Origin: Arthrobacter sp. DNA4
Lineage (GTDB): Bacteria > Actinomycetota > Actinomycetes > Actinomycetales > Micrococcaceae
Reading direction: 5' to 3'
DNA: 64,000 nt
NCBI RefSeq assembly: GCF_024362385.1
Contig: NZ_CP101466.1
Coordinates: forward strand, 310,001-374,000
How positions within the stretch are numbered: the stretch's first letter is position 1; each line of letters begins with the position of its first letter. The notes under the pieces are model-generated. The model was not told the DNA's origin and did no database searches. It was given only the letters and a program-made list of their open reading frames with translations. Below, piece after piece: positions 7,603 through 16,888 of the stretch. The translations under genes were made by a program, and so were the position numbers.

Positions 7603-9129
7603 GTGACCCAGCCACAACCCCCCGCAGCCAAAATCACCGTCGACCCGTCGTTCACGGTAGGTCCCGTCCGCCGTCGTACATTTGGCGCGTTCGTTGAGCA
7701 CCTTGGCCGGTGCGTGTACACCGGCATCTTCGAACCGGAACACCCGGAGGCCGACGAGGACGGCTTCCGCAAGGACGTCCTGGAACTGACCCGTGAGCTT
7801 GGTGTTTCCACCGTGCGCTACCCCGGCGGCAACTTCGTCTCCGGCTACCGCTGGGAGGATGGCGTGGGCCCGGTGGACCAGCGTCCCGCCCGCCTGGACC
7901 TGGCCTGGCACTCCACTGACCCCAACACCGTGGGCGTGGACGAGTTCGCCAAGTGGTCGGCCAAGGCCGGCGTGGAACCCATGATGGCCGTCAACCTGGG
8001 CACCCGCGGCGTGCAGGAGGCATTGGACCTCGTGGAGTACTGCAACATCGACGGCGGGACCGCCCTCTCCGAGCAACGCCGTACCAACGGGGCCGGCAAT
8101 GGCTACGGCATCAAAATGTGGTGCCTGGGCAACGAAATGGACGGGCCCTGGCAGATCGGCCACAAGAACGCTCTGGAGTACGGCCGGCTCGCGGCGGACA
8201 CCGCCCGCGGCATGCGCATGATCGACCCTGACCTGGAACTCGTGGCCTGCGGCAGCTCCGGGCCCAGTATGCCCACCTTCGGGGAGTGGGAGCGCGTGGT
8301 CCTGACGGAAACCTACGACCTGGTGGACCTGATCTCGGCGCACCAGTACTTCGAGGACTTCGGCGACCTGCAGGAACACCTGGCTGCCGGGCACAAGATG
8401 GAAGCCTTCATCCGCGACATCGTGAGCCACATTGACCACGTGAAGTCGGTCAAGAAGTCCAGCAGGCAGGTGAACATCTCTTTCGACGAATGGAACGTCT
8501 GGCACATGAGCCGCGACGAGTCAAAGGTGCCCACAGGCAAGGACTGGCCCGTGGCCCCCGTCCTGCTGGAAGACACTTATACAGTGGCTGACGCCGTGGT
8601 GGTGGGGGACCTCCTGGTCACGCTGCTCCGGAACACCGACCGCGTCCACTCGGCCAGCCTGGCGCAGTTGGTGAACGTCATCGCACCCATCATGACCGAA
8701 CCCGGCGGCCGGTCCTGGAAGCAGACCACCTTCCACCCCTTCGCCCTGACCTCCCGGCATGCGTCGGGCACGGTGCTGCAGCTCGCCGTCGAATCCCCCC
8801 TGGTCAGCGGCGGCACGACGACCGGCTTCGCGGCACTGTCCGCCGTTGCCACCTACGACCCGGACAAGGGCGAGGCCGTAGTGTTCGCAGTGAATCGATC
8901 GGCCGCCGATGCCCTCGCACTGGATGCTGCCGTGGCAGGCCTGGGCCATGTCCATGTCGTGGAGGCCGTCACCTACGCCAACAAGGACCCTTACTGGCAG
9001 GCGAGTGCTGACGATTCCACGTCCGTCCTGCCGTCGGAAAACGGCACGGTGAAGGTGGAAGGGGGCCGGCTCACCGCTGAGCTTCCGGCAGTGTCCTGGT
9101 CCATGATCCGGCTGGCTGTGGAGTCCTGA
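7603..9129 (+). CDS. abfA: alpha-L-arabinofuranosidase, GH51
   Basis: 508 residues, the usual length for intracellular GH51 enzymes. The start is GTG 7603 with GAGGA seven bases upstream. The protein shows the family signature RRRTFGAFVEHLGRCVYTGI, then RYPGGNFVSGYRWEDGVGP. The acid/base glutamate is in CLGNEMDGPW (Glu 178) and the nucleophile in SFDEWNVW (Glu 296). A C-terminal beta-sandwich closes the chain. No signal peptide is present, so it acts on arabino-oligosaccharides brought into the cell, releasing terminal L-arabinose. It is transcribed alone from a promoter with an operator-like palindrome, and a LacI regulator lies 0.65 kb downstream. Confidence 0.95.
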   Translation: MTQPQPPAAKITVDPSFTVGPVRRRTFGAFVEHLGRCVYTGIFEPEHPEADEDGFRKDVLELTRELGVSTVRYPGGNFVSGYRWEDGVGPVDQRPARLDLAWHSTDPNTVGVDEFAKWSAKAGVEPMMAVNLGTRGVQEALDLVEYCNIDGGTALSEQRRTNGAGNGYGIKMWCLGNEMDGPWQIGHKNALEYGRLAADTARGMRMIDPDLELVACGSSGPSMPTFGEWERVVLTETYDLVDLISAHQYFEDFGDLQEHLAAGHKMEAFIRDIVSHIDHVKSVKKSSRQVNISFDEWNVWHMSRDESKVPTGKDWPVAPVLLEDTYTVADAVVVGDLLVTLLRNTDRVHSASLAQLVNVIAPIMTEPGGRSWKQTTFHPFALTSRHASGTVLQLAVESPLVSGGTTTGFAALSAVATYDPDKGEAVVFAVNRSAADALALDAAVAGLGHVHVVEAVTYANKDPYWQASADDSTSVLPSENGTVKVEGGRLTAELPAVSWSMIRLAVES

Positions 9130-9158
9130 CCCGGCGAAATTTTCTTGGAGGTGTGCTT

Positions 9159-9245
9159 ATGACGACGGCGGGCCGCAGGTGGGAGGATGGACGGCATGGA
9201 ACTGCACATCACGGGGGACCCCGCCGCGGACAAGTTGTTGAATGA
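9159..9245 (+). CDS. possible 28-codon leader ORF overlapping the HhH-GPD gene start
   Basis: ATG 9159 has the best ribosome site of the region (GGAGG, 9147-9151, spacing seven). It opens a 28-codon frame that ends with TGA at 9245, 50 bases inside the HhH-GPD gene in another frame. The predicted peptide is rich in Gly, Arg and His and resembles nothing I know. It may be an upstream ORF affecting translation of the next gene, or chance. Confidence 0.2.
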   Translation: MTTAGRRWEDGRHGTAHHGGPRRGQVVE

Positions 9246-9774
9246 GGACGACTTCGCCCTCCTGACCGGCATGCTGCTGGACCAGCAGGTGACGATGGAA
9301 TCCGCGTTCGCCGGACCGGAAAAGATCCGGACCCGGATCGGGTCGTTGAAGCCCGAGGCCATTGCGGCGCACGATCCTGCGGCGTTCGTGGAGATGTTCA
9401 AGGAACGGCCCGCCGTCCACCGTTTTCCGGGCTCCATGGCTGCGCGCGTGCAGGCGCTCGCCGAAGCGGTCCAGAACGAGTGGGACGGCGATGCCGCCGC
9501 CATCTGGACCAAGGGCTCGCCGGACGGTGCCGAGGTGCTGCGCCGGCTCAAGGCGCTGCCCGGTTTCGGGGAGCAAAAGGCGAAGATCTTCCTTGCCCTG
9601 CTGGGCAAGCAGCGGGGCCTCGAGGCTCCGGGCTGGCGCGAAGCGGCAGGCCACTACGGTGAGGATGGCACCTACCTGTCGGTGGCCGACATTGTGGACC
9701 CGGAATCCCTGGTCAAGGTGCGGGCCAGCAAACAGGCTGCCAAGGCGGCGGCAAAGGCAGGAAAAGAACGTTAA
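9196..9774 (+). CDS. HhH-GPD family DNA-repair-like protein
   Basis: 192 residues from ATG 9196, preferred over ATG 9187 because GGGAGG abuts 9187 but sits nine bases before 9196. The N-terminal half has FALLTGMLLDQQVTMESAF, typical of small HhH-GPD proteins. The helix-hairpin-helix is at LRRLKALPGFGEQKAKIFLALLGKQ (about residues 115-140). Members are base-excision glycosylases or relatives of unknown substrate. The usual catalytic aspartate position downstream of the hairpin is not obvious to me, and the C-terminus becomes a Lys/Ala-rich tail (KQAAKAAAKAGKER). The stop overlaps the start of the LacI gene by one base, so the two are probably coupled. Confidence 0.82.
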   Translation: MELHITGDPAADKLLNEDDFALLTGMLLDQQVTMESAFAGPEKIRTRIGSLKPEAIAAHDPAAFVEMFKERPAVHRFPGSMAARVQALAEAVQNEWDGDAAAIWTKGSPDGAEVLRRLKALPGFGEQKAKIFLALLGKQRGLEAPGWREAAGHYGEDGTYLSVADIVDPESLVKVRASKQAAKAAAKAGKER

Positions 9775-10778
9775 TGGCAGTCACCATGAACGACGTTGCG
9801 AGGGCGGCAGGCGTCTCCCTCAAAACCGTTTCGAACGTCCTGAATGACTATGAATTCATCCGCCCCGCCACCAAGCAACGGGTGCAGGATGCCATCGCGG
9901 AGCTGGGTTACGAGGCCAACCTCACCGCCCGCAGCCTGCGGTCCGGCAAGACGTCCATGCTGGGCCTGGTCCTGTCCGACCTCTCCGCCCCCTACTATGC
10001 CGAGCTGGCGTCCAGGCTGATGAAGGCTGCCGCCCGGCACGGCTACCGGGTGATGGTGGAGCAGTCCGATGCCGAAGCCTCCGCTGAACTTGGCGCCCTC
10101 CGAGGGACCTTCCGGCAGCTCACCGACGGCCTCCTGTTCACGCCGCTGGTGGTGGACGCGGATGCCATTGCCGCGCGGGCGGGCAAGAAGCCGCTGGTGA
10201 TGCTCGGCGAGCACATCGTGGATCCCCGTTTCGACCTGGTGACCATGAAGAATGAGGAAGCCGCGGCTGCGCTGACCAGGCACCTGCTGGCCGGCGGCCG
10301 CCGTCGTATCGCCGTGGTGGGAGCGAACACGGGGGAGTCCGCCGGGACTGCGGGCCTGCGCCTGAACGGGTACCGGAGTGCGCTGGCGGAAGCAGGCATC
10401 CCCTTCGACGCCGCGCTCGTGGCACCCGCTGAATGGCGGCGCGATACGGGTGCTGCCGCCGTCGCCGGCCTGCTGGATAAGGGCGTGGAGTTCGACGCCG
10501 TCTTCGGGCTGAATGACGTACTGGCGCTGGGTGCCATGCATGAGCTGCTGATCCGCGGCGTCAAGGTGCCGCAGGACGTGGCGGTGGCCGGTTTTGACGA
10601 CATCGACGAGGCGCGGTTCGCATCCCCCTCCCTGACCACCGTCTCGCCGGGCATGGATGAGATCGCCGAGCGGTCCATCAGCCTGCTGCTGGAGCGGATC
10701 ACCGGCCGCGAGCCCTCGGAACAGGGCGTGCACGTGGAAGCCGGGTTCGAACTGAAGGTCAGGGAATCCGCACCCTAG
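9774..10778 (+). CDS. LacI-family transcriptional regulator
   Basis: 334 residues. The helix-turn-helix is at TMNDVARAAGVSLKTVSNVLNDYEFIRPATKQRV (about residues 4-37) and the hinge at NLTARSLRSGKTS. The effector domain includes LVLSDLSAPYYAELASRLMKAA, FGLNDVLALGAMHELLIRG and DVAVAGFDDIDEARFASPSLTTV. It overlaps the HhH-GPD gene by one base. No sugar gene lies downstream. The nearest catabolic gene is abfA at 7603, whose promoter carries a LacI-type palindrome, so an arabinoside-responsive repressor is plausible but inferred. Confidence 0.93.
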   Translation: MAVTMNDVARAAGVSLKTVSNVLNDYEFIRPATKQRVQDAIAELGYEANLTARSLRSGKTSMLGLVLSDLSAPYYAELASRLMKAAARHGYRVMVEQSDAEASAELGALRGTFRQLTDGLLFTPLVVDADAIAARAGKKPLVMLGEHIVDPRFDLVTMKNEEAAAALTRHLLAGGRRRIAVVGANTGESAGTAGLRLNGYRSALAEAGIPFDAALVAPAEWRRDTGAAAVAGLLDKGVEFDAVFGLNDVLALGAMHELLIRGVKVPQDVAVAGFDDIDEARFASPSLTTVSPGMDEIAERSISLLLERITGREPSEQGVHVEAGFELKVRESAP

Positions 10779-10855
10779 GGTTTCGCCGCGCTCCACGCGG
10801 GTAACTTTTCCTCACCACCCGCCGGCCCACCGGTTCAACGAGGAAAGGTGCCCAC

Positions 10856-11413
10856 ATGATTGCCCTCCTGGTCATCGACATGCAGAACGCATTCTTCGAA
10901 ACGCCCGAACTGGCGGCCCAGCAGGACCGGGTGGTCAGTGAGTGCAACCGGCTGCTGGAAGGGTTCAAGGCTGCCGGACATGCGGCGCTCCTGATCGGCA
11001 CCGAACATGAGCGGGACAAGTCCACCTGGACCCTCAGCATGCTGGACGACGATCAGGGCTTCATTTTCCGCGGGAGCGCGCAGGCCCAGTCGGTGCCCGG
11101 CCTCATCAAGGAGGACCTGCCCCAGTTGAACAAGACCCGGGACAGTGCTTTCGTGGGAACCAACCTGCTGGCCCGGCTGCGGAACTGGGATGCCGACGAG
11201 GTGGTGCTCGCCGGAGTCTCCACGCACAACTGCATCGCCCAGACCGCAGCCGACGCATTTGCGCACAACATCCGGGTCACCTACGCCAAGGACGCGATGG
11301 CCTCCGAAGCCGACCAGGACGCTGCCGACATGCTCCGCATCCTCTCCACCACCTACCGCCAGCCCATCCAGTCCAGTGGCGAGATCCTTGCCCGGCTCAG
11401 CGGGGCGGAGTAG
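10856..11413 (+). CDS. isochorismatase-like cysteine hydrolase
   Basis: 185 residues with GAGGAAAGG before the start. The opening ALLVIDMQNAFFETPEL contains the conserved Asp of the catalytic triad. Lys is expected in the middle region (LPQLNKTRDSAFVGTNL). The nucleophilic Cys is in VVLAGVSTHNCIAQTAADAFAHN, in the place family members use. It is cytoplasmic, and these enzymes cleave amides or vinyl ethers such as isochorismate, nicotinamide or ureidoacrylate. It precedes the urease operon by about 110 bases, which hints at an amide or urea-releasing role, but no operon link can be shown because a small hairpin (TGGGG/CCCCA around 11424-11440) lies between. Confidence 0.88.
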   Translation: MIALLVIDMQNAFFETPELAAQQDRVVSECNRLLEGFKAAGHAALLIGTEHERDKSTWTLSMLDDDQGFIFRGSAQAQSVPGLIKEDLPQLNKTRDSAFVGTNLLARLRNWDADEVVLAGVSTHNCIAQTAADAFAHNIRVTYAKDAMASEADQDAADMLRILSTTYRQPIQSSGEILARLSGAE

Positions 11414-11522
11414 CCTCCCACCGTTGGGGCACATCCCCAGCTTTCGTTGATACTCCTGAAACCTGGCGGAAACGTGACCCGCCTACGCTGGCAGCACGCC
11501 GCAGGCCGTCGAAGGGAAACCC

Positions 11523-11825
11523 ATGCATCTCATGCCGCGTGAGCAGGAAAAACTCCTGATCGTGGTGGCCGCCGACCTGGCCCGCCGAAGGCAGTCCCGC
11601 GGCCTCAAGCTGAACTACCCCGAGGCCGTGGCCATCATCAGCTATGAACTGATCGAGGGCGCCCGCGACGGCAGGTCCGTGGCCGACCTCATGAGCTACG
11701 GCACCACCCTGCTCACCCGGGCCGACGTGATGGAAGGCGTGCCGGAGATGATCCACGACGTCCAGATCGAGGCCACCTTCCCGGACGGCACCAAGCTGGT
11801 CACCGTCCACAACCCCATCCGCTAA
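11523..11825 (+). CDS. ureA: urease subunit gamma
   Basis: 100 residues, the standard gamma length. It contains the conserved sequence [43 protein letters not shown] and the closing [17 protein letters not shown]. It forms the urease trimer with UreB and UreC and hydrolyses urea to ammonia and carbamate in the cytoplasm. First gene of ureABCEFGD. The gap upstream has two GAAAC motifs six bases apart (11458-11462, 11469-11473) that might be nitrogen-regulator half sites; this is weak. Confidence 0.98.
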   Translation: MHLMPREQEKLLIVVAADLARRRQSRGLKLNYPEAVAIISYELIEGARDGRSVADLMSYGTTLLTRADVMEGVPEMIHDVQIEATFPDGTKLVTVHNPIR

Positions 11826-11836
11826 GGAGCGCGGCA

Positions 11837-12186
11837 ATGATTCCAGGCGAGTACGTCCTGCGGCCGGAGCCCGTGACCGCGAATGCGGGCCGGGAGGCAA
11901 TCGAGGTGGCCGTGACCAACACCGGTGACCGGCCCGTCCAGGTGGGGTCGCATTTCCATTTTGCCGAGGCCAACGCGGCCCTGGCCTTCGACCGCGAAGC
12001 AGCTTATGGCCGGCGCCTGGACATTCCCGCGGGAACGGCGGCCAGGTTTGAGCCGGGGGATTCGCGGAGCGTGCGGCTTATTGAACTGGCCGGGACCCGG
12101 GAGGTCTACGGGCTCAGCAACGCGGTCAATGGAAGGCTCGACGGCGGCACGCGCCAGAGCGGGCCTCTTACGGAAGGGGACGGCGA

Positions 12187-12190
<4 letters not shown>
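11837..12190 (+). CDS. ureB: urease subunit beta
   Basis: 117 residues, a little longer than the typical 100-105 because of a C-terminal extension. It begins [19 protein letters not shown] and has the characteristic [39 protein letters not shown] block. AAGGAG precedes the start by about seven bases. The 3' end overlaps ureC by four bases (GTGA). It is a structural subunit that helps position the mobile flap of UreC. Confidence 0.98.
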
Positions 12191-13917
<1,727 letters not shown>

Positions 13918-13950
13918 AACCGCGAATTCCAGACCCCCGAAAGCAACCAC

Positions 13951-14436
13951 ATGATCATCGACAAAGTCCTGGGCAACCTGCACGACCTGCCGGACTCCGA
14001 CCTCGCCGCCTACGCCGGCCTGCACCGCGAAAAAGTCGTCCTGCCCAGCGCCCAGCTGGTCAAACGCATCCAGCGCGCCACCACCGACCACGGCAAGGAA
14101 ATCGGCATCCGCCTCCCCGCCGGGTCCGGAGACCTCCGCGACGGCGACATCCTCCACCTCGAAGAAGCCAACATGATCGTGGTGTCCGTCCTGCCCACCG
14201 ACGTCCTGGTCATCGCGCCACGGACCATCCACGAAATGGGCGTCACCGCGCACTCCCTCGGCAACCGCCACCTCCAGGCACAATTCTTCGACGCGGACAG
14301 CGAATACGGGGCCTCCGTCATGGTGTGCGCCTACGACCACACCGTCGAGGACTACCTCCGCCACAACGCCGTGCCCTACACCCGCCAGGAGCGCGTCATG
14401 CCTGTGCCCTTCCGCCATGCTGAACACTCGCACTGA
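13951..14436 (+). CDS. ureE: urease accessory protein UreE (nickel metallochaperone)
   Basis: 161 residues. The N-terminal peptide-binding domain (MIIDKVLGNLHDLPDSD to about 75) is followed by the metal-binding domain with VLVIAPRTIHEMGVTAHSLGNRHLQAQFF, which contains the dimer-interface histidine region. The C-terminus has only a short histidine tail (RHAEHSH), so nickel storage capacity is modest compared with His-rich homologues. UreE passes nickel to the UreFGD-apoenzyme complex. A 144-base spacer with a large hairpin repeat separates it from ureF. Confidence 0.95.
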   Translation: MIIDKVLGNLHDLPDSDLAAYAGLHREKVVLPSAQLVKRIQRATTDHGKEIGIRLPAGSGDLRDGDILHLEEANMIVVSVLPTDVLVIAPRTIHEMGVTAHSLGNRHLQAQFFDADSEYGASVMVCAYDHTVEDYLRHNAVPYTRQERVMPVPFRHAEHSH

Positions 14437-14481
14437 CTCTCACGCGCTGCGCGCTCTTACGGGTGCGTCCGCTTGGGACGC

Positions 14482-14547
14482 CGCGAGGGATATGGGGCCG
14501 TGCCCGCTTCGCGGTGCCCGCCACACCGCGGCCCCATATCCCTCGCG
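14482..14547. repeat. covarying hairpin repeat, copy 1 (ureE-ureF gap)
   Basis: CGCGAGGGATATGGGGCCG (14482-14500) and its perfect complement (14529-14547) form a 19-bp stem with a 28-base interior. Inside, GCGGTG (14511-14516) can pair with CACCGC (14524-14529). The interior differs from copy 2 (15971-16032) at only two of 28 positions, while the arms differ but remain fully paired. No T tract follows, and it lies inside the urease operon, so it is not a standard terminator. Confidence 0.85.
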
Positions 14548-14580
14548 TCGCTTGGGTTTCGCGCCTTTGGGAGGCGCTTA

Positions 14581-15249
14581 GTGGGTGGGTATCAGCTTGC
14601 TCTTCAGCAGCTCACTGACTCTGCTTTGCCTACCGGGGCGTTTGCTCACTCCTTTGGGTTTGAGACGTACATCGATGCCGGGGTGGTCACTGATGAGGCT
14701 TCTTTCAGTGGATGGTTGTCCGCGTTCATCTCGCAGTCGCTGACTTACTCCGATGGTCTTGCTGTCCGGCTTCTCTATGAGGGGGGTGAGCTTGGGGAGC
14801 TGGATTTGCTTTTGTCTGCTTCCCTTTTGCCGCGGCAGGTTCGGGAGGCCAGCATAAAGATGGGCGGCCGCTTGCTCGAGATCGGGGCTGAGGTGTTTCC
14901 CTCGCCTGCGCTGGAACTGTACCGGGACCTGGTGGCCACGGGCCGCGCCGCCGGGCACCAGCCGCTGGCGTTCGCCGTCGTCGCCCGCTCCCTGGGCGTT
15001 CCACTGCAGGAGGCGCTCGCCGCCTACCTCTTCGCCACCGTCACGTCCCTCACGCAAAACGCCGTCCGCGCCATCCCGCTCGGCCAGAACGCGGGGCAGC
15101 GCGTGCTGCGGAAAGCGCACGACGACGTCGCTGCCGCCATCGACGCGGTCGCCCGCCTCACGCCGGACGACCTCGGCGCCGTCAGCCCCGGACTGGAAAT
15201 TTCGCAAATGCGGCACGAACGCCAGCGTGCCCGGATGTTCATGAGCTGA
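14581..15249 (+). CDS. ureF: urease accessory protein UreF
   Basis: 222 residues from GTG 14581, which has GGGAGG (14569-14574) six bases upstream. The frame stays open to 14473 but that part crosses the hairpin repeat and is unlike UreF. The core motif YQLALQQLTDSALPTGAFAHSFGFETYI is diagnostic. UreF is the helical GTPase-modulating partner of UreG in nickel insertion. About the first 110 codons are unusual for this genome. By hand count roughly a third end in T and leucine is often TTG. From about 14905 onward the codon use returns to the local C/G-ending norm. Confidence 0.92.
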   Translation: MGGYQLALQQLTDSALPTGAFAHSFGFETYIDAGVVTDEASFSGWLSAFISQSLTYSDGLAVRLLYEGGELGELDLLLSASLLPRQVREASIKMGGRLLEIGAEVFPSPALELYRDLVATGRAAGHQPLAFAVVARSLGVPLQEALAAYLFATVTSLTQNAVRAIPLGQNAGQRVLRKAHDDVAAAIDAVARLTPDDLGAVSPGLEISQMRHERQRARMFMS

Positions 15250-15275
15250 CCGTGCTCGTGACCTAGGAGGAAACC

Positions 15276-15890
15276 ATGACTGAACCCATCAAAATCGGCA
15301 TCGGCGGGCCCGTCGGCGCCGGCAAAACCCAGCTCGTGGAGCGGCTCACCCGGCACATGAGCGGCGATATCTCCATGGCCGCCATCACCAACGACATCTA
15401 CACCATCGAGGACGCCAAAATCCTCGCCGCTAACGGCATCCTGCCCGTGGACCGGATCATCGGCGTCGAAACCGGGGGCTGCCCGCACACCGCCATCCGC
15501 GAAGACACCTCCATGAACACCGCCGCCATCGAGGAACTCAAAGCCCGGCACCCCGACCTGCAGGTCATCTTCGTCGAATCCGGCGGCGACAACCTCTCCG
15601 CCACCTTCAGCCCCGAACTGGTCGACTTCTCCATCTACATCATCGACGTGGCCCAAGGCGAAAAGATCCCCCGCAAAGCCGGTCAGGGCATGATCAAATC
15701 CGACCTCTTCATCATCAACAAAACCGACCTCGCACCCCACGTCGGGGCAGACCTCGCCGTCATGGAACGGGACTCCAAGGAATTCCGTGGCAACAAGCCG
15801 TTCTGCTTCACCAACCTGAAGACAGACGAAGGACTCGACAAGGTCATCGACTGGATCCGGCACGACGTCCTGATGCTCGACCTGGCATGA
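15276..15890 (+). CDS. ureG: urease accessory GTPase UreG
   Basis: 204 residues with AGGAGG before the start. The P-loop [14 protein letters not shown] (about residues 9-22) is followed by [29 protein letters not shown] (the CPH metal-binding motif at the switch) and the [10 protein letters not shown] guanine-specificity motif. It delivers nickel to urease with GTP hydrolysis, in complex with UreF and UreD. Codon use is fully C/G-ending. The stop overlaps the start of ureD (ATGA). Confidence 0.98.
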   Translation: MTEPIKIGIGGPVGAGKTQLVERLTRHMSGDISMAAITNDIYTIEDAKILAANGILPVDRIIGVETGGCPHTAIREDTSMNTAAIEELKARHPDLQVIFVESGGDNLSATFSPELVDFSIYIIDVAQGEKIPRKAGQGMIKSDLFIINKTDLAPHVGADLAVMERDSKEFRGNKPFCFTNLKTDEGLDKVIDWIRHDVLMLDLA

Positions 15891-16888
15891 GTACGACGGC
15901 GGTTGGGTCACCTCAAGCAGGCACCTCGCCGGGGCCTGCGCCCGCGGGTGGGGTCGCTTCCGGCGCTTCACCGGGGATAGGGGGCCGTGCCCGCTCCGCG
16001 GTGCCCGCCACGCCGCGGCCCCCTATCCCCGGCTCCGCTTCTGCTGACAGGTCACCTATGGGGCGGCTTGAGTTGGGCGTGAGCGTGGGGCATGGACGGT
16101 CGGTTGCCTTGCATCAGTTTCATGAGGGGGCGCTTCGGGTTTTGCGGCCGCATTACCTCGATGACTCCGGGCAGGTTTGCTATGTCGTCGTGAATCCTGG
16201 TGGGGCTTATCTTGGGGCGGATCTTTTCCTGATTGATGTGGAGGTGGGGGACTCTGCTTCTCTGCTGCTGACTACCCAGTCCGCCACCAAAATTTACCGG
16301 ACGCCCGGGTCCTTTGCCGAGCAGCGGATGACTTTGCGGCTCGGGGAGGGGGCGCGGCTGGAACTCATGCCGGACCAGTTCATCGCCTACCGGGAAGCCA
16401 GCTACCGGCAGCGGACGTCCGTGACCCTGCAGCCCTCGTCATCGCTGGTCATGGCCGAGGTTGTGACGCCCGGATGGTCGCCCGACGGCGCAGCCTTCCG
16501 CTATGAGGAAGTGCGCCTGAGGAACCACATCTGTGTGGAAACCGGGGCGGGCACCGAACTGCTGGCGCTGGACAACCTGCTGATCCGGCCGCCGCTCCAC
16601 GACGTCACCGGGCTCGGGTTCATGGAAGGCTACAGCCACCTCGGATCGCTGGTGGTGGCGGACCCCCGGGTGGACCAGGCGCTCGCCGACGAACTGCACC
16701 TGCTGACCGCTGACCACCGGGCCCTGACCGGCATCTCGCTGACCCGCACTGTTTCGGGGACCACCGGGCTGGTGCTGCGGAGCCTCTCCAACAGCACCGA
16801 CGAACTGAACCGCCTGCTTCGATCCTGCACGGACCTGCTGCGCGGACGCTGGTACGGCCAAGAACCGCTGGACCTGAGGAAGCACTGA
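15887..16888 (+). CDS. ureD: urease accessory protein UreD (UreH), N-terminus carrying a repeat
   Basis: 333 residues if started at ATG 15887, which overlaps the ureG stop. The recognisable UreD sequence begins near residue 58 ([33 protein letters not shown]). It continues with [38 protein letters not shown] and [22 protein letters not shown]. The first 57 residues are Gly/Pro/Ala-rich and partly encoded by the hairpin repeat at 15971-16032, so they look like an insertion. Translation could instead start at ATG 16058. As in ureF, the approximately 95 codons after the repeat are rich in T-ending codons (about 30 percent by hand count). UreD scaffolds nickel transfer to UreABC. Confidence 0.9.
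   Translation: MSTTAVGSPQAGTSPGPAPAGGVASGASPGIGGRARSAVPATPRPPIPGSASADRSPMGRLELGVSVGHGRSVALHQFHEGALRVLRPHYLDDSGQVCYVVVNPGGAYLGADLFLIDVEVGDSASLLLTTQSATKIYRTPGSFAEQRMTLRLGEGARLELMPDQFIAYREASYRQRTSVTLQPSSSLVMAEVVTPGWSPDGAAFRYEEVRLRNHICVETGAGTELLALDNLLIRPPLHDVTGLGFMEGYSHLGSLVVADPRVDQALADELHLLTADHRALTGISLTRTVSGTTGLVLRSLSNSTDELNRLLRSCTDLLRGRWYGQEPLDLRKH
15971..16032. repeat. covarying hairpin repeat, copy 2 (5' part of ureD)
   Basis: CCGGGGATAGGGGGCCG (15971-15987) pairs perfectly with 16016-16032, a 17-bp stem around a 28-base interior that matches copy 1 in 26 positions. Relative to copy 1 the inner stem has T to G on the left and A to C on the right, a compensated change. It lies in frame within the extended ureD reading frame and would be translated as a Gly/Arg/Pro-rich peptide. 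Confidence 0.85.

Noticed and set aside
11458..11478. Possible GlnR-type site (GAAAC-6-GAAAC) before ureA
   Set aside because: Half-site order differs from the usual GTNAC-6-GAAAC, and no regulator gene is in the window, so it is only noted.
14482..14547. Hairpin copy 1 as a simple terminator of ureE
   Set aside because: There is no T tract, the operon continues, and a near copy lies inside the ureD reading frame.
14473..14580. Upstream extension of ureF through the hairpin repeat
   Set aside because: The extension is unlike UreF, is partly encoded by the repeat, and a good ribosome site serves GTG 14581.
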